This document shows positions 1 through 9,306 of a stretch of 64,000 nt of DNA, piece after piece. The DNA comes from JBEKUY01 sp049514555. Its GTDB lineage: Bacteria; Acidobacteriota; Terriglobia; Acidiferrales; UBA7541. The notes beneath the pieces were generated by a model. The model made no database searches. It was given only the letters and a program-made list of their open reading frames with translations, and was not told the DNA's origin. A program made the translations under genes and the position numbers. The number at the start of each line of letters is the position of its first letter. Positions within the stretch are counted from its first letter, which is position 1. The stretch lies in contig JBEKUY010000005.1 in assembly GCA_049514555.1 (NCBI GenBank), positions 162,135-226,134 on the forward strand, written 5' to 3'.

Positions 1-1
1 C

Positions 2-862
2 CTCAATCGTCTGTTCCAGGGCGCGCTCGAAGTCGGCAAACGGGTGCGAACGGAGACGGAGCTGGGGGCGCGTCCCATGTCGGTGGCGTCGGCGGGCGTG
101 AAGCTCGCCGAGCGCATTTTCGGAAAGCTCGGCAACCGCTCGGCCCTGGTCCTTGGCGCCGGCGAAATGAGCGACCAGGTCGTGGGCCAGTTGCGCGACC
201 GCGGCATCGCCCAGCTCCTGATTTCCAATCGCTCTCGTGAGCGGGGCGAGGAACTCGCCAGGCGTTTCGGGGGCCAGGTCATTCCTTGGGACTCGCTCGC
301 GGCCTCGCTTGCGGCGCCGGACATTGTGGTCTCCTCGGTTGCGGCCGAAAACGTGCTCACGCATGCCGTGCTCGAGAAAGCCATGGCCGCGCGCGGTAAC
401 CGGGCGCTGTTTCTGATCGATCTCGGGGTGCCGCGCAACATCGAAGGTTCTGTGGCGGGTCTTTACAACGTGTATCTCTACAACATTGACGACCTCACTC
501 AGGTCGTGGAGCAAAATCGCAAGGCGCGCGAAGGCCAGGTTCCGCAGGCGGAGTCCATCATCGAAGAGCACGTGGCGAAATTTCTTTCCTGGCAGGCCGG
601 CGTCGAATCGGTGACGCTCCTCGATGAACTGCGCGCGAAATTGCGCGACGAGTGCTCGGCCTTGCTCCGGGAGCACCGCTCCGCGCTCGAGCACTTTGCC
701 GCCGAAGACCGCGAGCGCATCGAATCCCTCTTCGACGAGCTGCTGGAGCGGCTGGTGCTGGGCCGCGCGGAGCGAGTGCGCAACGAGCGCGAGCTGCGCC
801 GAAAAATTCAAAACCTCGAAGCGCTGCGGGACATCTTCGGGCTCCCCCGGGAAAAGCCGTGA
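2..862 (+). CDS. hemA: Glutamyl-tRNA reductase, 5'-truncated by window edge
   Basis: This enzyme reduces glutamyl-tRNA(Glu) to glutamate-1-semialdehyde, the first step of the C5 heme pathway in the cytoplasm. The reading frame is open from base 2 (LNRLFQGALEVGKRVRTETE), so the N-terminal domain with the catalytic cysteine lies off the window. Visible are the NADPH-binding Rossmann motif ALVLGAGEM and the C-terminal dimerisation helices (LRAKLRDECSALL onward). About 286 residues remain of a usual 420-450. The stop overlaps the hemC start by four bases (GTGA), which makes an operon with hemC, hemD, hemB and hemL certain in layout. The identification is firm; the true start cannot be seen. Confidence 0.95.
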   Translation, partial: LNRLFQGALEVGKRVRTETELGARPMSVASAGVKLAERIFGKLGNRSALVLGAGEMSDQVVGQLRDRGIAQLLISNRSRERGEELARRFGGQVIPWDSLAASLAAPDIVVSSVAAENVLTHAVLEKAMAARGNRALFLIDLGVPRNIEGSVAGLYNVYLYNIDDLTQVVEQNRKAREGQVPQAESIIEEHVAKFLSWQAGVESVTLLDELRAKLRDECSALLREHRSALEHFAAEDRERIESLFDELLERLVLGRAERVRNERELRRKIQNLEALRDIFGLPREKP

Positions 863-1785
863 AGCCGTTGCGCATCGGGACGCGCGGCAGCCTGCTCGCG
901 CAGTGGCAGGCAAACTTCATCCGCTCGAAGCTCCTCGAAGTTGCCGGGCGGGACGCTGAAATCATCGTCATCAAGACCTCAGGCGACAAGTTTGCTCAGG
1001 GACCCGTGTCCCAACTGGGCATGAAGGGCATTTTCATCAAGGAGCTGGAAGAGGCTTTGCTGGCCGAGGAGATTGACCTTGCCGTGCACAGCGCCAAGGA
1101 CGTGCCCACAGAGACCACCGCCCGGCTCGCATTTCCCGCCGTCTGCCGCCGGGAAGACGTGCGCGACTGCGTTGTCTCCACCAATGGGTCCACCCTTGCT
1201 GCGCTCCGGCAGGGCGCTCGCGTCGGCACGAGCAGCCTCCGCCGGCAGTCGCAGCTCCGCCATCTTCGTCCCGACCTTGACCTTCGCGACCTTCGCGGAA
1301 ATGTGGATACGCGGCTGCGCAAGGTCGAGAGCGGCGAATACGACGCTGTGGTCGTGGCCAAGGCCGGGCTGGACCGTTTGGGCCTTGCGCATCGGATTTC
1401 GGAGGTGCTGGAACCGTCTGTGTGCCTGCCAGCGGTCGGGCAGGGAGCGCTGGTTGTGGAATCTCGCACCTCCGACGGGGACACGCTGGAGGTAGCCGGC
1501 AAGCTGGATCATGTAGAGACGCGCTGGGCAGTCGTCGCCGAGCGGACACTCCTCGCCGAACTAGAGGGCGGGTGCCAGGTACCCATCGGGGCCTGGGCCC
1601 GCGTCGAACATGGGCAGCTTGTCATGGATTCTTGCGTAGCGTCCCTCGACGGCACCGAGTACGTACGGGAGCGCGGCGTGTCTGCTGTCGCCGAAGCGGC
1701 CGCTTTGGGCCAAACCCTCGCGCAGAAACTCCTCGCCGCGGGGGCACGCGGTATTCTCGAACAGATCGGACGTCAACTTGGTTGA
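859..1785 (+). CDS. hemC: Hydroxymethylbilane synthase (porphobilinogen deaminase)
   Basis: HemC polymerises four porphobilinogen molecules into hydroxymethylbilane using a covalent dipyrromethane cofactor. The 308-residue product has the family opening KPLRIGTRGSLLAQWQ, the active-site aspartate in HSAKDVP (D81), the arginine-rich GTSSLRRQ segment, and the cofactor cysteine in LEGGCQVPIGA (C239). I chose the GTG at 859 because it overlaps the hemA stop and gives the standard N-terminus; an upstream in-frame start would add about 69 residues antiparallel to hemA coding sense and is unlikely. Translationally coupled to hemA, and its end overlaps hemD by 8 bases. Confidence 0.97.
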   Translation: MKPLRIGTRGSLLAQWQANFIRSKLLEVAGRDAEIIVIKTSGDKFAQGPVSQLGMKGIFIKELEEALLAEEIDLAVHSAKDVPTETTARLAFPAVCRREDVRDCVVSTNGSTLAALRQGARVGTSSLRRQSQLRHLRPDLDLRDLRGNVDTRLRKVESGEYDAVVVAKAGLDRLGLAHRISEVLEPSVCLPAVGQGALVVESRTSDGDTLEVAGKLDHVETRWAVVAERTLLAELEGGCQVPIGAWARVEHGQLVMDSCVASLDGTEYVRERGVSAVAEAAALGQTLAQKLLAAGARGILEQIGRQLG

Positions 1786-2620
1786 CGCCGCTGCGAGTCC
1801 GCTCGCCGGCAAGCGCATCGTTGTCACTCGCGCGCCGGAGCAAGCCGAGCTGCTCTGCCGCGAGCTGGCCGCGCGCGGAGCCATTCCCCTGTGTCTCCCG
1901 ACAGTTGGAATCGCCCGTCTTGCCGATTTTGCCGAGCTCGACCGCTCGCTCCGGCATCTGGCCGAATTCGACTGGCTGATTCTCACCAGTCAGAATACTG
2001 TCCGCGCGCTCGACGACCGCTGCCGCGAGCTCGGTTTCGACCTAGCCGGCGGCGGGTCCTCTCCGGGATCAGAAAGCAAGAGCCGCCGGTTGAAAGTGGC
2101 CGCGGTCGGACCGGCCACGGCAGAAGCCGCCGCAACCATCGGTCTCTCGGTAGATTACGTGGCACACGAGCACCGCGGATCGGCGCTGGCCACGGAACTT
2201 GGCCCGTGTCTTCGTGGCGCGCGCGTTCTGTTGCCGCACAGCGATCGTGCCGGCACTGGCCTGCCGGCCGCGCTGCGCGACACGGGCGCTGCGGTCACGG
2301 ACGTTGTCGCTTACAGGACGATTCCTGTCGAACCCCCAAACGAATCGCTGCTGTGTGACTTGCGTGCCGGAGGCGTGGACGTGGTAACCTTCTTCAGCCC
2401 CTCGGCATTCCACAATCTCGCTGAGGAGATGGGACTCGATACTTTGCGCGCGATTCGTCCGCAGACGGCTCTCGCTGCCATCGGCCCGGTTACTGCCTCC
2501 GCCATGAGTGATGCGGGGCTTTCTCCCGAGGTGATCGCCTCGGAAGCGTCGGTCGCTTCTTTCATCGCGGCATTGATCGATTACTTTTCCAGCCGCCACG
2601 CGACAGGAGAACGCCGATGA
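1778..2620 (+). CDS. hemD: Uroporphyrinogen-III synthase
   Basis: HemD cyclises hydroxymethylbilane with inversion of ring D to uroporphyrinogen III. Family members are weakly conserved; the evidence is the N-terminal GKRIVVTRAPEQAELL, the LPTVGIARL strand, SQNTVRAL, the VAAVGPATAEA motif and the late VTFFSPSAFHNL / ALAAIGPVTASA pair typical of the two-domain fold. Length (280 residues from a TTG start at 1778) is normal. The gene overlaps hemC upstream and shares ATGA with hemB downstream, so the position between hemC and hemB strongly supports the call. The start codon is the least certain part. Confidence 0.92.
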   Translation: MVDAAASPLAGKRIVVTRAPEQAELLCRELAARGAIPLCLPTVGIARLADFAELDRSLRHLAEFDWLILTSQNTVRALDDRCRELGFDLAGGGSSPGSESKSRRLKVAAVGPATAEAAATIGLSVDYVAHEHRGSALATELGPCLRGARVLLPHSDRAGTGLPAALRDTGAAVTDVVAYRTIPVEPPNESLLCDLRAGGVDVVTFFSPSAFHNLAEEMGLDTLRAIRPQTALAAIGPVTASAMSDAGLSPEVIASEASVASFIAALIDYFSSRHATGERR

Positions 2621-3594
2621 GTTTTCCCACGCACCGGCCGCGCCGCCTCCGCCGCAATGAAGCCATCCGCGGACTTGTGCGCGAAACACGGCCCTCGGCC
2701 GCCGGACTCGTCTATCCCTTGTTCGTCTGCCCGGGGATGGGCGTGCGCGTCGAAGTTGCCTCGATGCCGGGCGTCTATCAACAATCGCCGGACAAGATTG
2801 TGGAGGATTGTCGCGAGCTCGAGTCTCTGGGGATTCCCGCGATCATCCTCTTCGGCATTCCGGAAGAGAAGGACGCACGAGGTACTGAGGCCTACGCCGC
2901 GCACGGCGTCGTTCAACGGACCATCGAAGCCATCCGCCGGGCCCATCTGAAGATTCTGGTCATCACCGACGTCTGCTTGTGCGAGTACACCGACCACGGC
3001 CACTGCGGGTTGGTCAAGGACGGCGTCATCGAGAACGATGCAACGATCGAACTTCTGGCCGAACAAGCGCTTTCGCACGCGCGCGCGGGCGCGGACATCG
3101 TGGCGCCGTCCGACATGATGGACGGGCGCGTCGCCGCCATACGCAAGAAGCTGGACGCCGCCGGCTTCAGCGACGTGGCCATCCTTTCCTATGCCGCCAA
3201 GTACTCCTCCGCGTTCTACGGGCCGTTTCGAGAAGCTGCACACTCCGCTCCGCAGTTCGGCGACCGCTTGAGCCATCAGATGGATCCGGCGAACGTTCGC
3301 GAGGCATTGAAGGAGATTACGCTCGATCTCGAGGAAGGCGCCGACATCGTCATGGTGAAGCCCGCGCTCGCCTATCTCGACGTGATCCGGGCCGCGCGCG
3401 AGCGCTTCGACGTGCCCATCGCGGCCTACAACGTCAGCGGCGAATACGCGATGGTCAAAGCGGCTGCGCGCAACGGCTGGATTGACGAGAAGCGCATCGT
3501 GCTCGAGATTTTCACGGCCATCGCGCGCGCCGGCGCCGGGATCGTCCTCACCTATCACGCCAAGGACCTCGCTCGCTGGCTCAAAGCGGGCTAG
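2617..3594 (+). CDS. hemB: Delta-aminolevulinic acid dehydratase (porphobilinogen synthase)
   Basis: HemB condenses two 5-aminolevulinate molecules to porphobilinogen. The 325-residue protein carries the Schiff-base lysines in SYAAKYSSAFYGPF (K195) and VMVKPALAYLD (K248). The metal site is the cysteine-type zinc motif DVCLCEYTDHGHCG (C120, C122, C130), the same spacing as in zinc-dependent bacterial enzymes, rather than the aspartate-rich magnesium type. ATG at 2617 overlaps the hemD stop. About 20 bases separate it from hemL, continuing the heme operon. Confidence 0.97.
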   Translation: MSFPTHRPRRLRRNEAIRGLVRETRPSAAGLVYPLFVCPGMGVRVEVASMPGVYQQSPDKIVEDCRELESLGIPAIILFGIPEEKDARGTEAYAAHGVVQRTIEAIRRAHLKILVITDVCLCEYTDHGHCGLVKDGVIENDATIELLAEQALSHARAGADIVAPSDMMDGRVAAIRKKLDAAGFSDVAILSYAAKYSSAFYGPFREAAHSAPQFGDRLSHQMDPANVREALKEITLDLEEGADIVMVKPALAYLDVIRAARERFDVPIAAYNVSGEYAMVKAAARNGWIDEKRIVLEIFTAIARAGAGIVLTYHAKDLARWLKAG

Positions 3595-3614
3595 CGCGCG
3601 GCCGCCGGTTCATC

Positions 3615-4937
3615 ATGAGTGGCTCCCCAACCAAGGTTCACCGCGAATCCCGCCGCTCCAGGGAACTCTTCCGCCGGGCCGAGGAGCTTCTCGTTGGCGG
3701 CGTCAATAGCCCCGTCCGCGCCTTTCGCGCGGTGGGCGGAGATCCGTTGATCGTCGAGCGCGCTCAGGGTGCGCGCCTGTGGGATGCCGACGGGAACGAA
3801 CTCCTCGACTACATCGGTTCCTGGGGCGCGATGATCTTGGGACATGCGCATCCCGCAGTCGTCTCCGGCATCGCCGAGCAGGCCGCGCGCGGCACGAGCT
3901 ACGGCCTCACCTGCGAACTCGAGATTGAGCTTGCCTCGCTGATCATTCGCGCCATCCCTGCCATCGAGCGTATCCGGTTCGTTTCGAGCGGCACTGAAGC
4001 GACCATGAGCGCGATCCGGTTGGCGCGTGCTTTCACCCGCCGAGATCGCATTCTCAAGTTCGAGGGTTGCTATCACGGCCACGCGGATAGTTTCCTCTCA
4101 CAGGCCGGGTCCGGACTCGCGACGCTGGGGATCGCCGCAAGCCCGGGCGTCCCGGACAGCCTCGCGCAGCTTACTCTCAACGCGCCCTACAACGACCTCG
4201 AAGCCGTTGAGCGGCTCTTCGGTGAACGCGCCGGCGAAATCGCGGCGGTGATCGTCGAGCCTATTGCTGCCAACATGGGCGTCGTCCTGCCCGATGAGCG
4301 CTTTCTCCAAGGACTTCGCGAAGTTACGCGCAAACACGGCGCGCTGTTAATTCTCGACGAGGTCATCACGGGGTTCCGCCTCTGCTACGGCGCCGTGCAG
4401 ACTTCCCTGGGGGTCGAGGCCGATATCACCACACTGGGGAAGATTATCGGCGGAGGATTGCCGGTCGGCGCTTACGGCGGCCGCGCCGAGCTGATGAATC
4501 TTGTGGCGCCGGCCGGCCCGGCCTACCAGGCAGGGACGCTCTCCGGAAACCCTCTGGCGATGCGCGCTGGAATCGAAACGCTTAAGCAGATCGCCGCGCC
4601 GGATTTTTGCGCGCGGCTGAACGAGAGCGCTGAGCGTCTTTGCGCGGGCCTTCGAGAGGCCCTGCGGCAGACCAGCGTGCCTGCTCAACTTGTTGCCACG
4701 GGCTCGCTGGCCACTCTGTTTTTCACCAATCGTCCGGTGCGGAACTACCACGACGCCAAATCATCTGACACCACGCTCTATGCTCGCTTCTTCCGCGAGA
4801 TGCTCGTTCGAGGCGTCCTGCTGGCGCCATCGCAGTTCGAGGCCATGTTTCTTTCCGCGGCGCACACCGCAGCCGACATCGACAAGACGATCGTGGCCGC
4901 AGGGGAGGCCCTCCGGGCTCTCGCCGCACAGGCCTAG
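3615..4937 (+). CDS. hemL: Glutamate-1-semialdehyde 2,1-aminomutase
   Basis: This PLP enzyme converts glutamate-1-semialdehyde to 5-aminolevulinate, the step after HemA. The 440-residue product shows RAEELLVGGVNSPVRAF at the N-terminus, RFVSSGTEATMSAIRLAR (cofactor phosphate binding), the PLP-ring aspartate in LILDEVITGFR (D248) and the Schiff-base lysine in TTLGKIIGGGLPVGAYGG (K276). It closes the visible heme block; hemA, hemC, hemD, hemB and hemL together cover Glu-tRNA to uroporphyrinogen III. Nothing unusual in length or motifs. Confidence 0.97.
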   Translation: MSGSPTKVHRESRRSRELFRRAEELLVGGVNSPVRAFRAVGGDPLIVERAQGARLWDADGNELLDYIGSWGAMILGHAHPAVVSGIAEQAARGTSYGLTCELEIELASLIIRAIPAIERIRFVSSGTEATMSAIRLARAFTRRDRILKFEGCYHGHADSFLSQAGSGLATLGIAASPGVPDSLAQLTLNAPYNDLEAVERLFGERAGEIAAVIVEPIAANMGVVLPDERFLQGLREVTRKHGALLILDEVITGFRLCYGAVQTSLGVEADITTLGKIIGGGLPVGAYGGRAELMNLVAPAGPAYQAGTLSGNPLAMRAGIETLKQIAAPDFCARLNESAERLCAGLREALRQTSVPAQLVATGSLATLFFTNRPVRNYHDAKSSDTTLYARFFREMLVRGVLLAPSQFEAMFLSAAHTAADIDKTIVAAGEALRALAAQA

Positions 4938-5101
4938 CCGGGGTCACGGCGGTGGCGATGTGCTCCAGCCTCAGCGAAAATCTCCGGGGATGTCTTCTGC
5001 CAACGAATGGGCTTTGTCCGGCGGACAACAGTCTCCCCCGGTGAGCTTGCAATGGACCGGGTGTTTATGATGTCATCACCGTTCATATGCGAGGATGATC
5101 G

Positions 5102-6073
5102 TTGAACGATTGGCTGGAGATCGACCTGCGCCCGCTGCGGCTGGGAGAGCTCTTGGACCGTACGTTCGTGCTGTATCGCCGCCGGTTCGCGCTGTTCGCG
5201 GGGATTCTGCTGGTACCGCAGTGCATCCTGCTTGCTGGTCAGCTTCTCCTCGAGGGATTTGTGAACCCAATTGTCGGCGCGAAACCCGGACATCTCGCGA
5301 ATCCGGCGGCCAGCGCTGCGTTTTTGGGCATGACCTACTTGCTCGTCTTCGTCTACGTGTTCATCTACATTTTTGCCACCGGAGCGGTCACCTGCGCTAT
5401 CTCCGACGTCTATCTCAATCGCCCGATTACGATTCGCGGCGCCTACGCGAAGCTCAAGGGCCGAATCGGCAGCATGATCGGCCTGTTTTGCGTGCTGGTT
5501 CTTCTGGCGATCGCCCTGTTTATTGCGGCCGTTTTTCTTGCTGCGATCTTGTTCGCCGCGGTGTCGCTTTTGGGACCGACGGCGAGGGGCATTGCGGGCC
5601 TTGTGGTTGTGCTCGGCGTGGTGGTTATTGTCGCCTGGGTGTTTCTGCACTTTGCTCTGACCGTACCCGTTCTGGTTCTCGAACGCACTGGGGTCTTCGC
5701 ATCGCTTGGGCGCAGCTTCCAACTGACGCGCAACCTCTGCGGGAAGATCTTTGTAGCCTGGGTGCTGGTGCTCTTTCTCGTTTACAATGCGCTCCTGCTG
5801 ATCCAGGGGCCGTTCCTTGCCGCGGTCTTCTCTTACACCTTTAAAGGGGGGCCGGTGCCCTTTTGGCTCGCTGCGGTGAACGCGGTGGCGGGCTCCGTAA
5901 GCTCGATCCTGAGCGGGCCGTTCGCAGTGCTGATCGTCGCGCTCTTTTACTACGACGCCCGGGTGCGCAAGGAAGCCCTCGATATCCGGCTGCTTCTGGC
6001 CGAGGCCGAGCGCGAGGCTCAGCCTCAACCGCCATCATCTTCGACACCGCTTGCTGGCGCAGTCCTCGGATGA
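5102..6073 (+). CDS. Integral membrane protein (about six TM segments)
   Basis: A 323-residue membrane protein of unassigned function. It starts with a soluble LRPLRLGELLDRTFVLYRRRF segment, as in membrane proteins annotated with a glycerophosphodiester phosphodiesterase membrane-domain fold. Hydrophobic stretches follow near residues 35-55, 78-105, 130-165, 175-195, 220-245 and 265-285. The TTG start at 5102 is the first plausible one after a 160-base gap from hemL. Its stop overlaps the ATG of the next gene (ATGA), so it belongs with the DUF4129-DUF4350-MoxR-DUF58 cluster, as the leading membrane component. No catalytic motif is seen. Confidence 0.75.
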   Translation: MNDWLEIDLRPLRLGELLDRTFVLYRRRFALFAGILLVPQCILLAGQLLLEGFVNPIVGAKPGHLANPAASAAFLGMTYLLVFVYVFIYIFATGAVTCAISDVYLNRPITIRGAYAKLKGRIGSMIGLFCVLVLLAIALFIAAVFLAAILFAAVSLLGPTARGIAGLVVVLGVVVIVAWVFLHFALTVPVLVLERTGVFASLGRSFQLTRNLCGKIFVAWVLVLFLVYNALLLIQGPFLAAVFSYTFKGGPVPFWLAAVNAVAGSVSSILSGPFAVLIVALFYYDARVRKEALDIRLLLAEAEREAQPQPPSSSTPLAGAVLG

Positions 6074-7203
6074 GACGGCCTTCGCTGCGAGCCGTCTCTC
6101 TGGTCTTCCTGCTCCTGTCTGGTGGTGTGTCCGTGGCTGCAGACAACGGGCCAGGGGGCGCTACCTCGCCGACGCCGCCTACGGCGACGGCGGATAGAGC
6201 GAGCGCGGGCCCGCCCGCCGCAGGCGGACTCGATCTTGCTGGATACATTCAGGCTCTCGATCGGCTGCGCCCTGCCGTTGAGGGGCTTTCCGCGCATCCG
6301 CAGGATGCGGCCGCTCTGCGCGGCTCCCTGCCACATTCCTGGAACGTGGAGGTTTCCGGCCAACGCTACGATGTCTCCACCGGCTGGCTCGCCGCGCAAC
6401 TCACGCGCATCGAATCGAACGCGGCCGAGCGTGCCACCGCGGAGAAGGAAATCCTGGCGCGGCTCGACCGGCTACGCGCCGGTGCGGTTGCCCTCACGGC
6501 GCCCGCCGGCACCGACCTTGTTTCGGCTCGCGCCGCCATGCAGGAGATTCTTAGCGGGCGCGAATATTCGAGCGTTCACAGCCCCTCCTGGCTCGAGCTT
6601 GCCTGGGCACGCATTTTACGTGCCGTGGGCCGTCTTCTGGGCCGCCTTTTCAGCAGAGTGGGAGGCAGCGTCAGGACGCGGAACATCCTGTCTTGGTTGT
6701 TAATCGGAGGCAGCTTTCTTCTCATGAGCGTGCTGCTGGTGCGATGGCTTCTCCGCGCCATGCGCCGGACCGAACTCGCGCGCGTGACTCCTGCTGTGGC
6801 GACCGCCAAAGATTGGCGGCAATGGGCGCAAGAAGCCCTTGCTGCCGGAGGCCGCGGAGAATTCCGCGGGGCGGTTCACGCCTGCTATTGGGCCGCGGTT
6901 GGCCGCCTAGAGAGCCTGGGCGTTTGGACGACAGATCAATCCCGTACGCCGCGCGAATATCTTCACCTTCTCGACGCTCTCGGAGCGGACATCGCGCTGC
7001 CCGGTGCGGCCACGAGAGCGCATCCCGCCGCTTCGTTCGCCCCGGAACGCATTCGCGCCGCGCTCGTCCCGCTCACCGGTACGTTCGAGCGCGTCTGGTA
7101 TGCCGGCGCGCACGCCACCGCCGACGACTTTCGCTCGAGTCTCGACCGCCTGGAGGAGCTCGGATGCCGCTTTCCATCGAATCGTCCGATCGCCGCCTCC
7201 TGA
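6070..7203 (+). CDS. DUF4129 domain membrane protein
   Basis: A 377-residue exported or membrane protein with a signal peptide (RRPSLRAVSLVFLLLSGG), a long extracytoplasmic region, one TM segment near residues 207-230 (LIGGSFLLMSVLLVRWLL) and a cytoplasmic C-terminal DUF4129-type domain. The domain shows the family pattern ACYWAAVGRLESLGVW followed by TPREYLHLL. DUF4129 proteins are found beside MoxR ATPases and DUF58 proteins, as here, and are thought to be parts of a membrane-associated metal-insertion or protein-maturation machine; the substrate is unknown. I chose the ATG at 6070 (overlap with the upstream stop) over the longer in-frame extension. Confidence 0.85.
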   Translation: MRRPSLRAVSLVFLLLSGGVSVAADNGPGGATSPTPPTATADRASAGPPAAGGLDLAGYIQALDRLRPAVEGLSAHPQDAAALRGSLPHSWNVEVSGQRYDVSTGWLAAQLTRIESNAAERATAEKEILARLDRLRAGAVALTAPAGTDLVSARAAMQEILSGREYSSVHSPSWLELAWARILRAVGRLLGRLFSRVGGSVRTRNILSWLLIGGSFLLMSVLLVRWLLRAMRRTELARVTPAVATAKDWRQWAQEALAAGGRGEFRGAVHACYWAAVGRLESLGVWTTDQSRTPREYLHLLDALGADIALPGAATRAHPAASFAPERIRAALVPLTGTFERVWYAGAHATADDFRSSLDRLEELGCRFPSNRPIAAS

Positions 7204-8366
7204 TCGTTGGCGGAGCGTTTCTGGTGCTGTTGTGTCTCGCCGCCGCTGCGGTCGTGCCCCCAGAGGCAACCGGCGAAATCAGCTTCCCCTCGACGTATTC
7301 CACGGCCTCCGGCGGCGCTCGCGCCGCGTTCGCGCTGCTGCAGAAGCTTGGCTACCAGGTCCGGCGCTGGGAAGATTCTCCCGACCAGTTGCCCGGAACA
7401 GGCGCGGGCTACCTCTTGATCCTGGCGGAACCGTTCCACGCTGCTTCCACCGAGGAGCAGCATGCCATCCAGCGCTTTGTCCATTCGGGCGGCGCCGTTC
7501 TGGCCGTCGGGGAGGAGGCGGCGCGGTGGATGCCGGAAACCGACGCGGTCCACGAGGAGACGGATGACGTTGAGTGGAAGTCCTATGCCGCGCAGTCTCC
7601 CGGCCCGCTCACACGTGACGCTCCGCGCATCACCATGGCGCCGCCGAGCGTCCGCTGGAAGACGTCCAAGCCTTCCCACGAGGCCCTCTATGCCGATGGC
7701 CAAAACGTCGTGGCCGTTCGTTATGCCGCCGGGAAGGGAAGCGTGATCTGGTGGGCCGACGCTACGCCGCTCACGAACGCGGGCCTGCCCGTCGAAGGCA
7801 ACCTCAGCTTCTTCCTGGACTGCGTTGGCTCGCCCAGCCAGCGCACGATTCTCTGGGACGAGTATTTCCACGGCCAGCGCCGTTCGCTGTTTGCCTACAT
7901 CGCAAGAACGCCTGTGCCGTGGGCAGGACTCCAAGCCGCCTTCGTCGCCTTGTTGATTCTCGTGACCTTCATGCGGCGCTCTGGTCCGGTGCAGGCGCCG
8001 CCGACGCCATCACGGCTCTCACCGCTGGAGTTTGTTGAGACGCTGGGCGATCTCTACCATCGGGCTCATGCCGGGTCGGCCGCTGCCTCGGTCAGCTACG
8101 CTCATTTCCGCATGCTACTCGCGCGGCGCCTGGGCCTTGCGGCCAACACCCGCCTGGCCGATCTCCACCGCGCCGCCCGCGAGCGCCTGGGCTGGACCGA
8201 GCCCGGTTTTTATGAAACGCTTCAGGCCGCCGAACGCGCCAGCCGCAATCCGCATCTGGGCGACGAAGACGCGCTGCGGATCGTGGAGGCTCTCGAGCAC
8301 TACACCGGCTTGCTCCATCTCAAGCGTCAGGCCGTAAAGGAGAATCCTCAATGGCGGAACACGTAG
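7164..8366 (+). CDS. DUF4350 domain membrane protein
   Basis: A 400-residue protein with an N-terminal TM segment (LLIVGGAFLVLLCLAAAAVV), a DUF4350-type extracytoplasmic domain (TYSTASGGARAAFALLQKLGY, then a GAVLAVGEEAARW Rossmann-like part) and a second TM near residue 255 (WAGLQAAFVALLILVTF). The C-terminal cytoplasmic tail contains SPLEFVETLGDLYHRA, a motif recurrent in this family. It overlaps the DUF4129 gene by 40 bases and the MoxR gene by 16, indicating tight translational coupling. The role is inferred from context only: a component of the MoxR/DUF58 system. Confidence 0.85.
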   Translation: MPLSIESSDRRLLIVGGAFLVLLCLAAAAVVPPEATGEISFPSTYSTASGGARAAFALLQKLGYQVRRWEDSPDQLPGTGAGYLLILAEPFHAASTEEQHAIQRFVHSGGAVLAVGEEAARWMPETDAVHEETDDVEWKSYAAQSPGPLTRDAPRITMAPPSVRWKTSKPSHEALYADGQNVVAVRYAAGKGSVIWWADATPLTNAGLPVEGNLSFFLDCVGSPSQRTILWDEYFHGQRRSLFAYIARTPVPWAGLQAAFVALLILVTFMRRSGPVQAPPTPSRLSPLEFVETLGDLYHRAHAGSAAASVSYAHFRMLLARRLGLAANTRLADLHRAARERLGWTEPGFYETLQAAERASRNPHLGDEDALRIVEALEHYTGLLHLKRQAVKENPQWRNT

Positions 8367-9301
8367 CCCGCGTGGCCGGGCATCTACGCGCTGAAATGGC
8401 CAAGGTGATCATTGGCCAGCAGGAGCCTGTGGACCAACTCCTGGTCGTCCTGCTCTGCCGCGGGCATGCCCTGCTCGAAGGAGTTCCCGGACTGGCCAAG
8501 ACCCTCGCTGTGAAGACGCTGGCGCGCATCGGGCGCCTCGACTTCCGCCGCGTGCAGTGCACGCCGGACCTCATGCCGGCCGACGTCATGGGCACGAACG
8601 TCTTCCAGATGGGCCGCAGTAAATTCATGCTCCATCGCGGCCCGGTCTTCACCGATCTCCTGCTCGTGGACGAAATCAACCGCACGCCGCCACGCACCCA
8701 GTCTGCGCTGCTCGAAGCCATGGAGGAACGCCAGGTCACGATTGACGGAACCCCCTACCCGCTCTCGGATTCCTTCGCCGTCCTGGCCACGCAGAACCCG
8801 ATCGAATTCGAGGGCACTTACCCGCTTCCGGAAGCGCAGCTCGACCGCTTCCTGATGAAAATCCGCATTGCGTATCCGTCTGACGCTGAGGAAACCGCCA
8901 TCCTCGAGCGTTACCACCGGGGCTTTGATGGCCATCAGCTCGATCGCATGGATCTGACGGCGCTTCCGGCAGACTGGCTCGATGCGGCTCGCAAAGAGGT
9001 GCAGGCGATCCACGTCGAGCCGCAGCTTTTCCGCTATGCCGCCGCAATCGCGCGCCGCAGCCGCGACTGGCCCTCGCTGAGCCTCGGCGTCAGTCCTCGC
9101 GCAGCATTGGGACTGATCCACGTCTCCAAGGCCCTCGCTGCGGTTGGTGGCCGGGACTTTTTGCTGCCCGATGACATCAAGGCTGCCGCGCCGCCGGTTC
9201 TTCGCCATCGTTTCATGCTCAAGCCCGAGGCCGATCTCGATGGGATCACCGCCGACCAGGTTGTGGCTGAAGTTCTCGCCGCCGTCGAAGTGCCCAAGTA
9301 A
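8351..9301 (+). CDS. MoxR-family AAA+ ATPase
   Basis: A cytoplasmic AAA+ ATPase of the MoxR class, 316 residues. Walker A is EGVPGLAKT (residues 43-51), Walker B LLLVDEINR (104-111), and sensor-type ATQNPIEFEGTYPLPEAQLDRF is the family signature. MoxR proteins act as chaperone-like ATPases that mature or insert cofactors into partner proteins, often VWA/DUF58 proteins; a DUF58 gene follows 5 bases downstream. The start ATG lies inside the end of the DUF4350 gene. Target unknown. Confidence 0.95.
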   Translation: MAEHVARVAGHLRAEMAKVIIGQQEPVDQLLVVLLCRGHALLEGVPGLAKTLAVKTLARIGRLDFRRVQCTPDLMPADVMGTNVFQMGRSKFMLHRGPVFTDLLLVDEINRTPPRTQSALLEAMEERQVTIDGTPYPLSDSFAVLATQNPIEFEGTYPLPEAQLDRFLMKIRIAYPSDAEETAILERYHRGFDGHQLDRMDLTALPADWLDAARKEVQAIHVEPQLFRYAAAIARRSRDWPSLSLGVSPRAALGLIHVSKALAAVGGRDFLLPDDIKAAAPPVLRHRFMLKPEADLDGITADQVVAEVLAAVEVPK

Positions 9302-9306
9302 CTCCT

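Noticed and set aside
5863..6069. Longer start of the DUF4129 gene
   Set aside because: The extra region overlaps the upstream membrane gene in another frame and would hide the signal peptide at 6070.
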